This document shows, piece by piece, positions 62,971 through 64,000 of a stretch of DNA of 64,000 nt. Position 1 is the stretch's first letter. Each line of letters begins with the position of its first letter. This DNA is from Puccinia triticina (lineage: Eukaryota; Basidiomycota; Pucciniomycetes; Pucciniales; Pucciniaceae): contig NC_070559.1 of the NCBI RefSeq assembly GCF_026914185.1, forward strand, positions 5,492,001-5,556,000, in the 5' to 3' direction. The translations under genes were made by a program, and so were the position numbers. The notes beneath the pieces were generated by a model. It was given only the letters and a program-made list of their open reading frames with translations, searched no databases and was not told where the DNA came from.

Positions 62971-64000
62971 ATGGGTTACCGGAAGTACAACCCTGGTACT
63001 AAGATCGCGGCCGTCCAAATGCTTGCCCAGTCATACTCCAGACCCTCAATCTGTGAAGCGCTTGGTTTTTCAATCTCGCGTCAATCTGTTGACCGCTGGA
63101 TGCAAATTTATAATGCGACTCAAAGAGTCATTCGAGATCCATCCGAATACGAAAAAAGAGGTCCCACTCGATTACTCACTACTGAAGACCGGGTTTTCAT
63201 CAAAGAGTTGATTCGTTGTGAACCCGGCCTGTTCTTGGACGAGTTGCAACAGTGCCTTTATGATGAAACCGACACCCTTTTGAGTCTCGCGACCCTCCAC
63301 CGCAACCTTGTCAAGGATATGGAGATCACTTTGAAGAAGGCCAATACTGTGAACGTCAGGAAATCCCTTGTTGCAAAGAACATTTTCGTGGAAAGCATGG
63401 CGACCGTGCCTGCGGATTATCTAGTTTTCACTGGTGAGCTCAACAGTCTCTCTTTCCACGCCACATCCTGCCGCTTGGATAGCTAATTCCTTCCTTGATG
63501 TGCAGATGAATCATCTATCTGCTCGAAGGATTTGCTGCGCAATTTCTCTCGATCCACCAAGGGAGATCAAGCTGATAGGTCAATCGTCGACCCCAACGCA
63601 ACCCAATTCACACTTATACCTGCCATTGGATTCAACGGGCTCCTGGCTTTAACGGTGACCAATCAAAATGTCAAGGGACGTAACTTCGCACATTTCTTGA
63701 AGTATGCTCTGGTAAGCTCCCTCTCATGCACATTTTCTTGGGATAATGTGAGTTTTGCTCTGACCATCATTTGCCCTTTTAGCTCCCCCAAATGAACCGC
63801 TATCCAGACATCAACTCGGTCCTGGTGCTGGATAACGCGCGCATCCATGGTGGTGAACGGATTGTCGAGTTTTGTCAGAATGCAGGCGTCAAGTTGATGT
63901 TCCTCCCAACCTACTCCCCTGAGCTCAACCCCATCGAGATGTGTTTCTCTCAGGTCAAGTCCGATCTCCGACGCACTCAAGCCCTGGTCGGCTGCGCCAA
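62971..64000 (+). CDS. Tc1/mariner-type transposase, partial (cut by window end)
   Basis: Exons 62971-63433, 63506-63711 and 63783-64000 onward, introns 72 and 71 bp, phases consistent. The N-terminus has helix-turn-helix features (GTKIAAVQMLAQSYS, SISRQSVDRWMQIY). The DDE_3 core shows the first Asp in FTDESS (created across intron 1),the second in VLVLDNARIHGG and the Glu in SPELNPIEMCFSQVK. No stop is seen in the visible part. Element ends could not be placed; the right end lies beyond the window. Confidence 0.8.

Overview
The window looks like a repeat-rich chromosome segment of a basidiomycete, most probably a rust fungus (Pucciniales, Puccinia-like). This is inferred from gene content and architecture, not from a database match. 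The pointers are short GT-AG introns of 50-136 bp, small secreted cysteine-rich protein genes, a Tet-like 2OG-Fe(II) dioxygenase, SRA-YDG proteins, an RTC4-like protein, and about ten classes of mobile element. Exon joins given here were checked by hand for reading phase and total length divisible by three; none was confirmed with transcripts.

Layout. 0-9 kb: a broken ORF, a two-exon gene of unknown function on the minus strand, a Kelch-repeat gene and, just downstream, a Tet/JBP-like dioxygenase. 10-15 kb: three tandem paralogous three-exon genes for small secreted proteins (effector candidates), then a LINE 3' fragment. 16-17.9 kb: an F-box protein gene with an in-frame minisatellite. 18.2-26.6 kb: a Mutator-like element with 9-bp TSD and TIRs, coding for a GCM-like zinc finger, a DDE-type transposase and a C-terminal USP-like peptidase in one protein. 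A complete hAT element (8-bp TSD) is nested in its left arm. 26.6-33.3 kb: non-coding, packed with MITE-like hairpins, a 208-bp foldback and a 637-bp TRIM whose LTRs carry a tRNA-like domain. 33.6-36.7 kb: SRA-YDG gene A (minus). 36.8-42.8 kb: a PIF/Harbinger element inserted just upstream of gene A, carrying transposase, two divergent Myb/SANT-like genes and an RTC4-like gene. 43-51 kb: more MITEs, decayed genes and one unidentified multi-exon gene. 51.2-56.6 kb: an intact, apparently young Ty1/copia element whose polyprotein frame runs into the 3' LTR and stops inside the TATA box. 57.6-60.7 kb: SRA-YDG gene B, paralogue of A. 63-64 kb: a Tc1/mariner-type transposase running off the end.

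How it fits together. Host-type genes (Kelch, Tet-like, F-box, SRA pair, secreted proteins) form islands between nested transposons. A possible theme is DNA-modification chemistry: two SRA proteins (readers of modified CpG in known families) and one Tet-like oxygenase (oxidises 5-methylcytosine in known members) lie in the same TE-dense segment, and the TRIM LTR pair differs partly by CpG to TpG changes. Joint function is inference. The most unusual structures are the TRIM with tRNA-like LTRs, the copia element with a basic polyprotein tail encoded in U3, the Harbinger element with an RTC4 passenger, and the Mutator-like transposase-protease fusion.
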